The notes under the pieces were generated by a model. The model did no database searches and was not told the DNA's origin. It saw nothing but the letters and a program-made list of their open reading frames with translations. Of a stretch of DNA of 64,000 nt, positions 35,648 to 45,032 are shown piece after piece. How positions within the stretch are numbered: position 1 is the first letter of the stretch; every line of letters begins with the position of its first letter. The position numbers and the translations under genes are program-made. The DNA comes from Arthrobacter sp. S39 (lineage in GTDB: Bacteria; Actinomycetota; Actinomycetes; Actinomycetales; Micrococcaceae), in assembly GCF_004320525.1 (NCBI RefSeq), contig NZ_SIHX01000002.1, positions 310,001 through 374,000 of the forward strand, written 5' to 3'.

Positions 35648-37105
35648 GTGAATCTGCTGGAAACGTCCCTTTGGGATGGAAAGATCTTTGTTGACCGATG
35701 GATCACCGGCGGTGGGGGCGTCCAGGATGTCGTCGAGCCGGCAACCGGAAAAATTCTTGGACAGGTCGGGCTTGCCTCAGCTGAGGATGTCGCGATGGCA
35801 TCGAAGTCCGCAGCAGCAGCGCAGGCTGATTGGGCCAAGGTTAAACCGGAAGAACGGGCTGCTGTTTTACGCCGGGCAGGGGATCTCTGGGAGCAGCATG
35901 CAGGCGAGGTCCATGAGTGGATTGTGCGGGAAGGAGGCGGAATTCCCGCCAAAGCCGCCCTGGAAACCCACATCGCCGCTAATGAATGCTGGGAAGCAGC
36001 CGCGCTGCCTTCCCACCCTCACGGTGAGGTATTGACCTCAAACGAGGATCGCTGGTCTTTCGCACGGCGCAGACCTGCCGGCGTCGTAAGTGTTATCGCG
36101 CCGTACAACTTTCCCCTGATTTTGTCGATTCGCTCCGTCGCACCGGCCTTGGCACTGGGTAACGCCGTGCTGCTCAAGCCAGACCCGCGTACCGCCGTCA
36201 GCGGCGGTGTTGCCCTGATGCGCATCTTCGAAGAAGCGGGACTTCCGGCCGGCCTGCTACAGCTGCTGCCAGGGGGTGGAGACATCGGCGCTGCGGTGGT
36301 GGAAGCGCCTGAAGTGCGGATCGTGTCCTTCACGGGGTCAACCGCGGCCGGACGCAAGGTGGGCGAAGCCGCAGCCCGGCACCTAAAACGAGCTCATTTG
36401 GAACTCGGCGGAAACAACGCACTCGTCGTGCTCCCGGGAGCAGACCTCGACCAGGCGGCCTCGGCCGGAGCCTTTGGCTCCTTCATGCATCAAGGTCAAA
36501 TTTGCATGGCAACCGGACGCCACTTTGTCCATGAATCACTGTACGAGGCGTATGTAGAACGGCTCGCTGCCAAAGCGCAAGGCATCCCTGTCGGCGATCC
36601 GGCATCCGGCGCCGTCGCCCTTGGGCCGATTATCGACGAAAGGCAGCTTGCCAGCATTCATGGCATCGTCGAGGAGTCTATTAGAGAAGGTGCGAGGGTG
36701 GCAGCTGGCGGCACCTATGACGGACCCTTCTACCGCCCCACCGTTCTGGTCGACCTGGAACTAACCAATCCGGCCTTTGCAAAGGAGATCTTCGGGCCAG
36801 TGGCCCCGGTCATGTCGTACTCGACCGAAGACGAGGTGGTGGAACTGGTAAACGCGAACGACTACGGGCTCTCTGTCGGCATCCTCGGCGATGTAGGACA
36901 GGCAATGAAGATCGCAGACCGTATCAATTCCGGCAAAATTCACATCAACGAACAGACGGTATCGGATGAGGCAAACGCGCCTTTCGGGGGAGTCGGATCA
37001 TCGGGAACAGGGTCACGCTTCGGTGGGGCAGCGGCGAACATCGAAGCCTTCACAGAGGTGCAGTGGCTAACCCTGCGTCCGGAAATCGCGCCCTACCCGT
37101 TCTAG
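35648..37105 (+). CDS. Aromatic aldehyde dehydrogenase (benzaldehyde/vanillin type)
   Basis: A 485-residue NAD(P)-dependent aldehyde dehydrogenase. Seen: RRPAGVVSVIAPYNFPLILSIR, GNAVLLKPDPRT, FTGSTAAGRKVGEAA, the general-base Glu in HLELGGNNALVVL and the nucleophile Cys in HQGQICMATGRHFVHE. The GQICM motif and overall pattern match the benzaldehyde/vanillin/salicylaldehyde group rather than betaine or succinate semialdehyde enzymes. The GTG start at 35648 has AGGAG 5 nt upstream. It would oxidise an aromatic aldehyde to its acid, possibly after transamination of an arylalkylamine. Confidence 0.9.
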   Translation: MNLLETSLWDGKIFVDRWITGGGGVQDVVEPATGKILGQVGLASAEDVAMASKSAAAAQADWAKVKPEERAAVLRRAGDLWEQHAGEVHEWIVREGGGIPAKAALETHIAANECWEAAALPSHPHGEVLTSNEDRWSFARRRPAGVVSVIAPYNFPLILSIRSVAPALALGNAVLLKPDPRTAVSGGVALMRIFEEAGLPAGLLQLLPGGGDIGAAVVEAPEVRIVSFTGSTAAGRKVGEAAARHLKRAHLELGGNNALVVLPGADLDQAASAGAFGSFMHQGQICMATGRHFVHESLYEAYVERLAAKAQGIPVGDPASGAVALGPIIDERQLASIHGIVEESIREGARVAAGGTYDGPFYRPTVLVDLELTNPAFAKEIFGPVAPVMSYSTEDEVVELVNANDYGLSVGILGDVGQAMKIADRINSGKIHINEQTVSDEANAPFGGVGSSGTGSRFGGAAANIEAFTEVQWLTLRPEIAPYPF

Positions 37106-37121
37106 CAGACGAGGCGGAATT

Positions 37122-37156
37122 GAAGTGCCTGGCAGTGAGACACTGCCAGGCACTTC
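37122..37156 (+). terminator. Perfect 16-bp hairpin after aldehyde dehydrogenase
   Basis: Arms 37122-37137 and 37141-37156 pair perfectly with a 3-nt loop, 16 nt after the stop codon, followed by GCTTTCC. This is a strong intrinsic-type terminator that separates the block from the convergent tyrS gene. Confidence 0.85.
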
Positions 37157-37333
37157 GCTTTCCGTTGTTCAGGGTAGGGGCCCCGCTAAACAACTAGCGC
37201 GCCGACCGCTGACTAATCAATTCTGCGCGTCATGCAGCCACTGCCGCACGCTGCCCGGAATGAGGATAAGCGGCGCTAGCGGGACGTTCACGCATGAAGC
37301 TGCATTCCGCCCTGCATCGTCCGAGATGTCAGG

Positions 37334-38659
37334 TCAGTCCTTTCGGCCGTATGAGTGCACTTGGACGGTGGCTAGGTTCTTCCTGCCCCTGCGGAGCAGC
37401 AGGTACTGCCCGTGCAGGAGCTCGTCCTCGGAAATCACGGCTTCGGGATCCAGCACCTTTTCGTTGTTGACGTACGCCCCGCCTTCGCCAACCGTGCGGC
37501 GGGCGGCGGATTTGCTTTCCGAAAGTCCGGAGGCAACCAGCAGGTCAACGATGCCCATGGCATCCACCTGCACCGTGGCAGAAGGAAGTTCAGAGGTGGC
37601 CGCCTGCAGCGTCGGTTTGTCCAGCGTTGCCAGGTCACCGTTGCCGAAGAGCGCAGCCGAAGCTGCGATCACCTTCTCGGTGGCCTCCGCTCCGTGAACG
37701 AGGGACGTCACTTCGAAGGCAAGCTTCCGCTGGCCCTCGCGGGCAAACGGGCGTTCGGCCACAGCAACCGCAATCTCTTCAATTTCGGCCCGGCTCAGGA
37801 AGGTAAAGACCTTCAACCGGTCGACTACATCAGCATCGGCTGTGTTGAGCCAGAACTGGTAGAAGGCGTACGGGCTGCACATGCCGGCGTCCAGCCAAAT
37901 GGCGTTGCCCTCGCTCTTGCCGAACTTGGTGCCGTCGGAGTTGGTGATCAGCGGCGTTCCGAGGGCGTGGACACTCTTGCCCTCCACCTTGCGGATCAGT
38001 TCGGTGCCGCTGGTGAGGTTGCCCCACTGGTCCGAGCCGCCGGTCTGGAGCATGCAGCCGTAGTCCCGGAAGAGCTGCAGGTAGTCCATGCCCTGCAAGA
38101 TCTGGTAGCTGAACTCGGTGTAGCTGATGCCCTCATCCGAGTTCAGCCGGGACGCCACAGCATCCTTGCGCAGCATGGTGCCAACGCGGAAGTGCTTGCC
38201 CACCTCACGCAGGAAATCAATGGCACTCAACGGTGCAGTCCAGTCAAGGTTGTTGACCATCCGGGCGGCATTGTCGCCCTCAAAGCTGAGGAACCTGCGG
38301 ACCTGGGCCTGAAGGTATCCCACCCATTCCGCAACCGTGTCCTTGGTGTTCAAGGTGCGCTCTGCCGTGGGGCGGGGGTCACCAATCATGCCCGTGGAAC
38401 CACCCACCAGGCCAAGGGGCTTGTGACCGGCCAGCTGCAGCCGCCGCATCACGAGCAGCTGGACCAGGTTGCCCAGGTGCAGGCTCGGCGCGGTGGGATC
38501 GAAACCGCAATAGTACGTGACCGGCCCGCCGGCGAGGAGCTTTTCCAGCTCTGCTTCGTCCGTGGAGACGTGGACCAGGCCACGCCACTTCAGTTCCTGC
38601 CAGATATTGGCAAAGGAGGGGTCGTTCTGCTGAGATTTGATGCTGCTGATATCCCGCAC
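37334..38659 (-). CDS. tyrS: Tyrosyl-tRNA synthetase
   Basis: A 441-residue class I synthetase that charges tRNA-Tyr. The HIGH-like motif is in DPTAPSLHLGNLVQLL, the KMSKS-like motif in GTKFGKSEGNA, the tyrosine pocket in YQILQGMDYLQLFRDYGCMLQTGGSDQWGN, and the C-terminal S4-like RNA-binding domain in SARRTVGEGGAYVNNEKV. All core residues look intact. The GTG start follows AGGAAGT at about 6 nt. It is alone among catabolic genes, 99 nt downstream of an iclR-type gene. It may be the genomic copy at an island edge or a duplicate. Confidence 0.96.
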   Translation of the reverse strand: MRDISSIKSQQNDPSFANIWQELKWRGLVHVSTDEAELEKLLAGGPVTYYCGFDPTAPSLHLGNLVQLLVMRRLQLAGHKPLGLVGGSTGMIGDPRPTAERTLNTKDTVAEWVGYLQAQVRRFLSFEGDNAARMVNNLDWTAPLSAIDFLREVGKHFRVGTMLRKDAVASRLNSDEGISYTEFSYQILQGMDYLQLFRDYGCMLQTGGSDQWGNLTSGTELIRKVEGKSVHALGTPLITNSDGTKFGKSEGNAIWLDAGMCSPYAFYQFWLNTADADVVDRLKVFTFLSRAEIEEIAVAVAERPFAREGQRKLAFEVTSLVHGAEATEKVIAASAALFGNGDLATLDKPTLQAATSELPSATVQVDAMGIVDLLVASGLSESKSAARRTVGEGGAYVNNEKVLDPEAVISEDELLHGQYLLLRRGRKNLATVQVHSYGRKD

Positions 38660-38758
38660 GAGTCACTTCCTGAGATCAAGTTGAGGGTTGGGTTAGGGAC
38701 AGGCCAGCCCTGTTCTGCCAGGGAAGAAGGGCACGTGGCTATGCCGAGGACGAAGACT

Positions 38759-39682
38759 TCACGAGACTCCGAGATCACGGGCGATCCCTCGGGCGGCTGT
38801 TTGCATGGCAGGGACCAACGCCTGCAGGCGCATCTCGCGCAAAGGAACAACGACGCCGAGCGAAGCTACCGCGTGCTGCTTGCTGTCGAGAATAGGTACT
38901 GCGATTCCCCAAGTATCGGCGTCCACTACGCCGGCTAACTGAGCGAACCCTTGATGCTTTGTTTCGCCGAGTAGCGCCCGCAGACAGCCGGTACTGACCC
39001 TGCTGTCAGCGTCATAGAAGTTGTCAAGGTACTGGGTTTGGAGTGCTTTATCCTGGTGCGCCATGAGTGCCAGCCCGGCCGATGATATGTGCACGGGCAT
39101 CTTGCCCGTCACTTGGGCACGGTTGGTCACCGAGCCCCGCCTGGACAGGCGCTCGATGAAGAGAGTTTCCCAGCCGTCCAGAACCGCCAGGTTAACATTC
39201 TGGTTCAGGACCTGCTGGATGTCCTCCATGAATGGCATGGCCGCTTGTCGCAATAGCAGGGTGGGAGATGTACGATTTACGAGCTCCCAGAGCCTCAGTC
39301 CTGGCCTGACTATTCCTCCCGGGACGGCCTCCAATAGGCCGTGACCGGCAAGTTGCCCGACTAATCGGTGCGTCGATGTCAGCGGAAGATCCGCCCGCCT
39401 TGCTAATTCTGAAAGGGACAGAGCGCCGTCCGCTGGGAAAGCGCCGATTAACCTCACGATCCTGTCTACCACCGAGTCGCCCGAGGTTGAGTTCGCCACG
39501 GCGGCACCTTCCGTTGAAGTAATACGAATGTAGCTTCTCTTCTCTTCGAGAGTCAGGAGAGTGGCGCCCCTTTCATAAAGCAGCCGACTCAGGTCAAGGC
39601 AAGTACCCGCGTCAGCAGGCGCGTCGTTGACAAGTCCACGCGAAGCATCAGAAATAGCCGCAGTATGGGCAGAGGCATTCAC
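38759..39682 (-). CDS. IclR-family transcriptional regulator
   Basis: A 307-residue regulator. The winged helix is at about residues 65-130 (VVDRIVRLIGAF, LSLSELARRADLPLTSTHRLVGQLAGHGLLE) and the effector domain follows (MPFMEDIQQVLNQNVNLAVLDGWETLFIERL, PVHISSAGLALMAHQ). The N-terminal 60 residues exceed the family norm, but the GTG at 39682 has GAGG 6 nt upstream, so the extension is probably real. IclR proteins often control aromatic acid catabolism. No obvious target gene is adjacent. Confidence 0.88.
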   Translation of the reverse strand: MNASAHTAAISDASRGLVNDAPADAGTCLDLSRLLYERGATLLTLEEKRSYIRITSTEGAAVANSTSGDSVVDRIVRLIGAFPADGALSLSELARRADLPLTSTHRLVGQLAGHGLLEAVPGGIVRPGLRLWELVNRTSPTLLLRQAAMPFMEDIQQVLNQNVNLAVLDGWETLFIERLSRRGSVTNRAQVTGKMPVHISSAGLALMAHQDKALQTQYLDNFYDADSRVSTGCLRALLGETKHQGFAQLAGVVDADTWGIAVPILDSKQHAVASLGVVVPLREMRLQALVPAMQTAARGIARDLGVS

Positions 39683-40476
39683 CGGCTACCTCGATGCTAG
39701 AGCGGAACGACTTGCAAAAACTAGTGCGAAGCGATAGGGAAATCCGATCGGCCGATCTCAAGTACGGCGTTGCAGAGTTTACCGAGTGGTCCGAGAATTG
39801 AATTAACAATCTTCAGACTGTAGTCGAAAGTTCCGCCTTACCATTTCTTTCGGATTATCGGTAACGAAGAATTGGGCGTTAGATACTTATAGCGACTAAG
39901 GAAGTGCTGTCCCACGTGGCCCATCAGCGAAAAGATTCTACTGCCGTAACCCCTCACGCGCTCACTGGCCAGCATGCCCCGACTAGCGGCTGGTGGAGCC
40001 CAGAAACCGAGCCCGAGCCATTTCGATACCTTCAGCGAGGAGAAATGATGCCCGCCTTGGATGGTGAACAGACGCTGTGGAAGTTAGTGCTTGAACTTGA
40101 ACCATCACAACGTATCCGATTCAGTATTTATACTCCTGGTTTAGTTGACTCAAGATCAATCAGAAAAAATTAGGAAATGATTGCCATGAAAAGCAGACTT
40201 CTTGTGCAGGCACGGAGAGCCAATATTCCGGCAAGGACCTCTTGGCCCGGTAGCAACGGTCCGCAACCCAATATGGCCGCAGCAACCGCCGTTACTCACG
40301 CAGACAACAGCGTCCGACAGCCTCTGGGCCAATCTAAGCCGCAGTCACCTACAGATGCCCGGGATCATAATCACACCGGACGACACTGGCTGGATGATCT
40401 GGGCTGACACCCTGATCATGAGCTGAATAGCTGGTCTCTTAGCTAGCGGGACTACATCACGCAGGAACCGATAAAT
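39683..40476. other. Intergenic stretch with 12-bp palindrome
   Basis: GATCGGCCGATC (39746-39757) is a perfect palindrome 64 bp upstream of the iclR-type start and may be its own operator. The remaining 700 bp is AT-richer than its surroundings and shows only weak short frames without ribosome binding sites or known families. Confidence 0.4.
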
Positions 40477-40791
40477 ATGAGCCGTTGTGATCGAATGCCC
40501 ACGCCGGCCCGCTGCATGTTTGGGAAATCCACAATCGAGGAGTTGACAACGATCGCGTTGAAGAAGCTGGATGGCAAGCAAGAGAAGCTACAAGAAGTGG
40601 ACGAATTGCTGGGGAAGATTGTCCGAATAGAGGAAGCAGGATCCCTAGTACGTGTTGGCGAGGTAGAAGAAGTTATGCCTTCCGGAGACTTGATGTGGAT
40701 CAAGGCTTCAGGGTGCGAAACCCGTGCACTATTCGGCCGTGCTCTCGGTCAGCTTGTTTACCCTCTCAACGACCCCAACGGTATGGCATAA
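40477..40791 (+). CDS. Small conserved-looking protein, paralogue of 14514 gene
   Basis: A 104-residue soluble protein: a helical N-terminal half (STIEELTTIALKKLDGKQEKLQEVDELLG) and a beta-rich C-terminal half (GKIVRIEEAG, VGEVEEVMPSGDLMWIK, ETRALFGRALGQLVYPL). The latter aligns by eye with the small protein at 14514-14774. The start is ATG 40477 or ATG 40495; neither has a strong ribosome binding site. Function unknown. Lower GC than its neighbours. Confidence 0.5.
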   Translation: MSRCDRMPTPARCMFGKSTIEELTTIALKKLDGKQEKLQEVDELLGKIVRIEEAGSLVRVGEVEEVMPSGDLMWIKASGCETRALFGRALGQLVYPLNDPNGMA

Positions 40792-41405
40792 TGCTGGCTT
40801 AGGCCGGTCAGGTGAGCCACTGTAATCGCGGCGGGGTGACATTGCCCCACAAATCCCTGAAAATCCAGTGGCCACCGGACGGATACCCAACTCTGCCAGC
40901 GGCCAGTGCCTCTGCTTTGGCCCCTGACGTCGAAACCCTTCCGCACGGATCGAGCGTAAGGCATCCCTAGCACTGGTAACCCGCCACACCTCGGCGCCAG
41001 AGGCGCTGGTCAGCCCTCCAGGTAATCCCGAGGTGTTGGCCTCTTTGCCGGGTGCTCCCTGGCAACTACAGGTGCCAACATTTGAGCTACCCGGATATCG
41101 GGGAGACAGTCAGGCACTTCGACGTAAACGAGGACGCTCTATCGAAGTCCCAACGCTTGGCCCGGGTTGGCGAGCGGCCAGCTCTTCTAATTTTCGTTGT
41201 ACCATCGCAGGCCGCACGGTAGGCACCAAAAAGCGCCCGGAAGACGGCGTCCCAGCTACTAAGACCCTATTTGGCGGCACCGGGAAGGGTGCTCCCAGCG
41301 CAAAATGCTGATAGCTGCACATGTGACAGCTCCTGCAACCTGCTAAAGGCTTTCGATGTGGCCGCGGCATATCCGGAAAGGATGCGCCGCCGCGAAGTCG
41401 TCCGG
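40792..41405. other. Gene-poor stretch
   Basis: About 614 bp with short open frames on both strands, none with a ribosome binding site or recognisable product. It lies beyond the 3' end of the YdhR-like gene; I see no strong hairpin. Confidence 0.3.
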
Positions 41406-41729
41406 CTATTCGGGGGCGGCAGCGACCGGACCGCGGGTGATCCGCGTCAGGTCTCCATCAATATCAGAGTAGCGCTTAGTGATGTCTGAAATGCCTGGGT
41501 GTAACTTGAGGGACTTTTCTAGCACTTCATCTCCCCAGTTCCTGGCGTTCTCTTCGCTGTCGAAGAGATAAATACCGCCGGCCATCCTCTCCTCGTCATC
41601 ATAAATCCAGATCTTCCATAGCAAACCTCTCACGCCTGCAATTTTGATGGCCGATTGCATCAACCGCGCGGCCTGTTCGTCATCGTCTTTTGCCAAGGCC
41701 CGCCCATAATTCACTTGCAAAAGCTTCAT
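41406..41729 (-). CDS. YdhR-like monooxygenase-family protein
   Basis: A 107-residue ferredoxin-like (dimeric alpha-beta barrel) protein. MKLLQVNYG at the start and GLLWKIWIYDDEERMAGGIYLFDSEENARNW in the middle match the YdhR putative monooxygenase family. The enzymatic role of that family is poorly defined; some relatives are cofactor-free oxygenases. It follows the 428-residue gene upstream by 39 nt, so the two are probably co-expressed. Confidence 0.85.
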   Translation of the reverse strand: MKLLQVNYGRALAKDDDEQAARLMQSAIKIAGVRGLLWKIWIYDDEERMAGGIYLFDSEENARNWGDEVLEKSLKLHPGISDITKRYSDIDGDLTRITRGPVAAAPE

Positions 41730-41768
41730 AATGCTTTTCCTTTCGATGGTTCTTTCGCGGGCTGCTGG

Positions 41769-43055
41769 CTAGGGAGCTTCTGCATGCCAGATGGACATGT
41801 GTTCGCGATGGGTGTCCAGCAGTGCATTTTGGTCGTGGAATTGCTCGTAGTAGTCAATGTCGACGTGCTGGGCCTGAAGGTAGACCGACGTGTGTACGGT
41901 CGGGAGGGTTCCCGGGACACGGTTATACGTTTCGAGCAGTCGTTCCACCACTGACACGAAGTATCGGATGGTTGCCTCGTCGTAGCGCTGTATCTGAGAA
42001 TGAACTGCCCCGGCATGACGGTACGTGCCAGTACTTGTGTTGTAAGCTCCGCCGCTGCCAAATTTGCGTTCAATAAAGCGGGCAACAATTTCCTCGGCAC
42101 CACTGCAATAGGGCGGCGACAGGGTTTCGAAGTAGCCGTCCAGCCCCACGGGATTAGCCAAGGGGGAGTGGGGCACCTGCTTGAACCGGAATCCCATTCC
42201 CGAAACGCCCTGATTTTGGTGTGCTCCTAAGAGGGCATTGGCGTCGATCCCCCCATAGAGCCAACCGCCCAACCCCATGGACTGGAGCATGAGTTGTGCG
42301 TTGTAGGCAATGATGCCGCTCTCCACGGTAGCCTGCTGTCCGACCAGCTGTTCAAATGCCGGGAGCGGTATCCGTGCATCAGGGTTGAGTGAGCCTTTCC
42401 GAAGAAGTTCAGCGGTGTTGCCGACGGGCCTGTCTTCTAAGGCGTCCCAAAGTATGGCGCCCTCGCCGCTAATGATCGAAAGGAAGCCCAGAAACTGCTC
42501 GGTTGCGTCTGCGATAGGAACCATCAGAGTTGTCCCAGGACGAAGTGCGTTCCACCTGTTGTGCGCCGCGATATAGGCAGGAGGAAGATGACAACGATTG
42601 TCAGTGACTTTCATTAGCAAGCTGTCGGTCAGGGCGACCAGGGAGTCGAGCGAAGTCGCGTGAGCAGCTTGTTCTAAAAGCTCATTTGATGCGGTGCGCA
42701 ATGCTGTTATGTAGACACCTGAATCATCAATAATCGCCAGTTCGGAGCTGTGTAGTCCTGCGGCACTCGGATTGGTCCGTCCAGTCAAGCGACTCGGGTA
42801 GTTGCAACCGGCTTCAGGTGGGCCCGACTCAGTATGGGGCATGCCTAGATGCCAGCCCGTCAGGCCGGTAGCAGCCCAGACCAAGAGAGCCCGTTCATCT
42901 GCGCCGAGGGGGTGGGGCTCGTGCCCGGAAGAATAAGCCAGCGGACCATCAGGAATCGTCATACCCAAGCCGAACCGGCGTGACCTTCTTCCGGCGAGGG
43001 CCTCGACCAAGGTAAAGGAAGTTACTGCGTCTAACCTGCCCTGCCTAAAACTCAT
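41769..43055 (-). CDS. Nitroreductase-like protein, 428 residues
   Basis: The start ATG 43055 has AAGGA 4-5 nt upstream. The N-terminal FTLVEALAGRRSRRFGLGM resembles the RRSxRxF flavin-phosphate motif of nitroreductases. Further parts (GADERALLVWAATGLTGWHLG, FVSVVERLLETYNRVPGTLP) recur in long actinobacterial proteins of this kind as I recall. The length is about twice that of ordinary nitroreductases, suggesting an intrasubunit duplication or a distinct family. No signal peptide or membrane segment. It sits between the amidohydrolase and the YdhR-like gene in one direction. The assignment is tentative. Confidence 0.6.
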   Translation of the reverse strand: MSFRQGRLDAVTSFTLVEALAGRRSRRFGLGMTIPDGPLAYSSGHEPHPLGADERALLVWAATGLTGWHLGMPHTESGPPEAGCNYPSRLTGRTNPSAAGLHSSELAIIDDSGVYITALRTASNELLEQAAHATSLDSLVALTDSLLMKVTDNRCHLPPAYIAAHNRWNALRPGTTLMVPIADATEQFLGFLSIISGEGAILWDALEDRPVGNTAELLRKGSLNPDARIPLPAFEQLVGQQATVESGIIAYNAQLMLQSMGLGGWLYGGIDANALLGAHQNQGVSGMGFRFKQVPHSPLANPVGLDGYFETLSPPYCSGAEEIVARFIERKFGSGGAYNTSTGTYRHAGAVHSQIQRYDEATIRYFVSVVERLLETYNRVPGTLPTVHTSVYLQAQHVDIDYYEQFHDQNALLDTHREHMSIWHAEAP

Positions 43056-43145
43056 TGTGTCCTTTCGAATTGCGGTCGCCTTGAAGCGCCGGTAAATCAT
43101 GTGGGCTTTCGTGCGGGGAGCAATGTTCTAGTTGCTGCTTGGGAT

Positions 43146-44771
43146 TCATTCAGCTCGTTGGTGCGCGAGGCGGCCGTCAACATAGGTGCGGTCCACCTGC
43201 AGGCGGCGCAAGTCGTCGGTCGTGCAGGTGAGTGGATCCCGGTCCAGGACCAAAAAGTTGGCACGCTTACCCTTTTCGAGGCTTCCTTCCTCGCTGTCGC
43301 GTCCAGAAGCCTGCGCAGCGTGGATGGTGAAAGCTCGTAATGCCTCTGCCGCGGTTACCGCCTCCTCCGGCTCGATTGAGACGCCGGTGAGGTGCCGTCG
43401 AGCGACTGCAGTCCACATGATTTCAGCAGGCGAGAACGTACCGGCAGGATGGTCGGATGCGAAACTGACGCGGACTCCCGCGTCGATCATGCTGCGAACA
43501 GGAATGACCTTGAGGTGGTTCTGGTTCTCCCCCCTCCAGCCTGAAAAGAGATCACCGACATTGTGTGCCAGACCGGGGTTGGCCACTAGATCAATGTCTA
43601 GCTCAGCCATGCGTGTTGCCTGACGGGTTTCAGCAACGAAGGCATGCTCGAGCCGAAGGACTGGTTGCCGGCCGAAGGTTTCGCGGACTGCTTCGTAGGC
43701 ATCGAGAATTATGTCGATGGCGCAGTTGCCCATGGCGTGGACCACAAGGTCGATGCCAAGGCCAGTGGCCCGCAGAGCGATATCACGTACTTCACGAGGA
43801 TTGTAGAAGTTCGTTCCCACGTGTTTGACGCAGCCGTCATGTATCTGGTGAATGGCACCGCTGTCGGGGTAAGCACGGTCAACAAACACTTTCATTGCAC
43901 CGCCACGGAGCATCCGGGTTCCCTTGCGGTGGATACGTTCAAGAACGGCGTGGTTTCCCAAATCTTGCCGGTCGAATAGGAAGTCTCCTCCGTGTATCTG
44001 TTGCATCGTAAGAGGAAGCCGCCCGGCTTCATCGGCGCGCCGGTATAACTCGGCGCCCTTAGCTGTGACACATGCGTCCCCCACCCCAGTCAGACCCACG
44101 GCCAGATACTGTTTGGCTTTGGATTCCAGCAACTCGACAGCGTGATCCCAGTCCCGCTCTGCGTAGTCCTCCCAGGAGATGGAATTCAGTAGACCGGCGG
44201 TGGTTCCCATCAACGTTCCAGTGGCCAAGCCGTGGCCATCACGTTCTACGCCCCCGCCCCAGGGGTCAGGGGTGCACTGTGTTATTCCGGCAGCTTCCAA
44301 CGCTGCTGTATTCGCATAGCCTGCATGGCCGCTGACATCCACAAGGAAAAAAGGGTTGTTAGGAGAAACTTCATCCAACTCGTAACGGCTGGGTGTACGT
44401 TTCTCCCTGATTTTGGACATGTCGAAACCGAATCCGCTTGCCCATTGCCCCCGGACGAGATTGGAGCAATGGGCTCGGATTACCTCGAGTACCTCATCCA
44501 TTGAAGCGAGAGGGGGGGTCATGCAGTTCACCGTTACTGGGGCGAAAGCTGCGAAACTCATGTGATTGTGGGCATCGATGAAGCCAGGGACAACGGTTCG
44601 ACCTCCGGCATCAAAGACCGCTGCTTGATTTGATGCCTTTAGGCGCAGGTTTGCTTCGCTACCGACAGCGGCGATGCTGCCACTCTCAATCAGGACGGCT
44701 CCGTGGACGGAATCGTCGTCATCGACGGAACGCACAACCGCGTTCGTGATGAGCAGTTCTTGTACTTCCAC
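43146..44771 (-). CDS. YtcJ-type metal-dependent amidohydrolase
   Basis: A 541-residue amidohydrolase-superfamily enzyme. Metal ligands: HxH in VPGFIDAHNHMSF (about residue 70), His in DLVVHAMGNCAID and LRLEHAFVAE, and Asp in VSFASDHPAGTFSP; a possible bridging Lys lies in RGGAMKVFVDRAY. It hydrolyses C-N bonds of amides, formamides or cyclic amides in the cytoplasm. The GTG start at 44771 has GAGG 7 nt upstream. It is very similar to the enzyme at 50718-52361 over its whole length. Downstream come the nitroreductase-like and YdhR-like genes (gaps 90 and 39 nt). Confidence 0.92.
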   Translation of the reverse strand: MEVQELLITNAVVRSVDDDDSVHGAVLIESGSIAAVGSEANLRLKASNQAAVFDAGGRTVVPGFIDAHNHMSFAAFAPVTVNCMTPPLASMDEVLEVIRAHCSNLVRGQWASGFGFDMSKIREKRTPSRYELDEVSPNNPFFLVDVSGHAGYANTAALEAAGITQCTPDPWGGGVERDGHGLATGTLMGTTAGLLNSISWEDYAERDWDHAVELLESKAKQYLAVGLTGVGDACVTAKGAELYRRADEAGRLPLTMQQIHGGDFLFDRQDLGNHAVLERIHRKGTRMLRGGAMKVFVDRAYPDSGAIHQIHDGCVKHVGTNFYNPREVRDIALRATGLGIDLVVHAMGNCAIDIILDAYEAVRETFGRQPVLRLEHAFVAETRQATRMAELDIDLVANPGLAHNVGDLFSGWRGENQNHLKVIPVRSMIDAGVRVSFASDHPAGTFSPAEIMWTAVARRHLTGVSIEPEEAVTAAEALRAFTIHAAQASGRDSEEGSLEKGKRANFLVLDRDPLTCTTDDLRRLQVDRTYVDGRLAHQRAE

Positions 44772-44910
44772 TGGCTAACCTCATTGCTGTTGGTATGAAA
44801 CGAACGCTCCAGTCAGAGAAAGGGCTACGTCGCCTGCATGTACGTGTGTTGGAAGCCTGGAGGGCGCTTGAGCCGCATACTGCAGGCAATGCGTTCGGGC
44901 AACTTTCGTT

Positions 44911-44933
44911 GCTCCATCGAGAGTAGATGGAGC
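44911..44933 (-). terminator. Possible hairpin between AraC gene and amidohydrolase
   Basis: GCTCCATC (44911-44918) and GATGGAGC (44926-44933) form an 8-bp stem with a 7-nt loop, about 100 nt downstream of the AraC-type stop on the minus strand. It is a modest terminator or an operator for the amidohydrolase operon. Confidence 0.35.
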
Positions 44934-45032
44934 GCCCTGGCTGTTTCGATGCTTTTCCCGCCAACTTTTTGCCGTTTCCCGACAAATTCGAAGGTCGCTC
45001 CTTAACCAAGAAATGAAAGGAAAGCCAGGTCG

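Noticed and set aside
37412-38938. 508-residue plus-strand open frame
   Set aside because: It lies antisense to tyrS, whose motifs are fully conserved; the length is a GC-rich shadow effect.
40177-40426. Short plus-strand frames of 74-76 residues
   Set aside because: Overlapping frames without start signals or family features.
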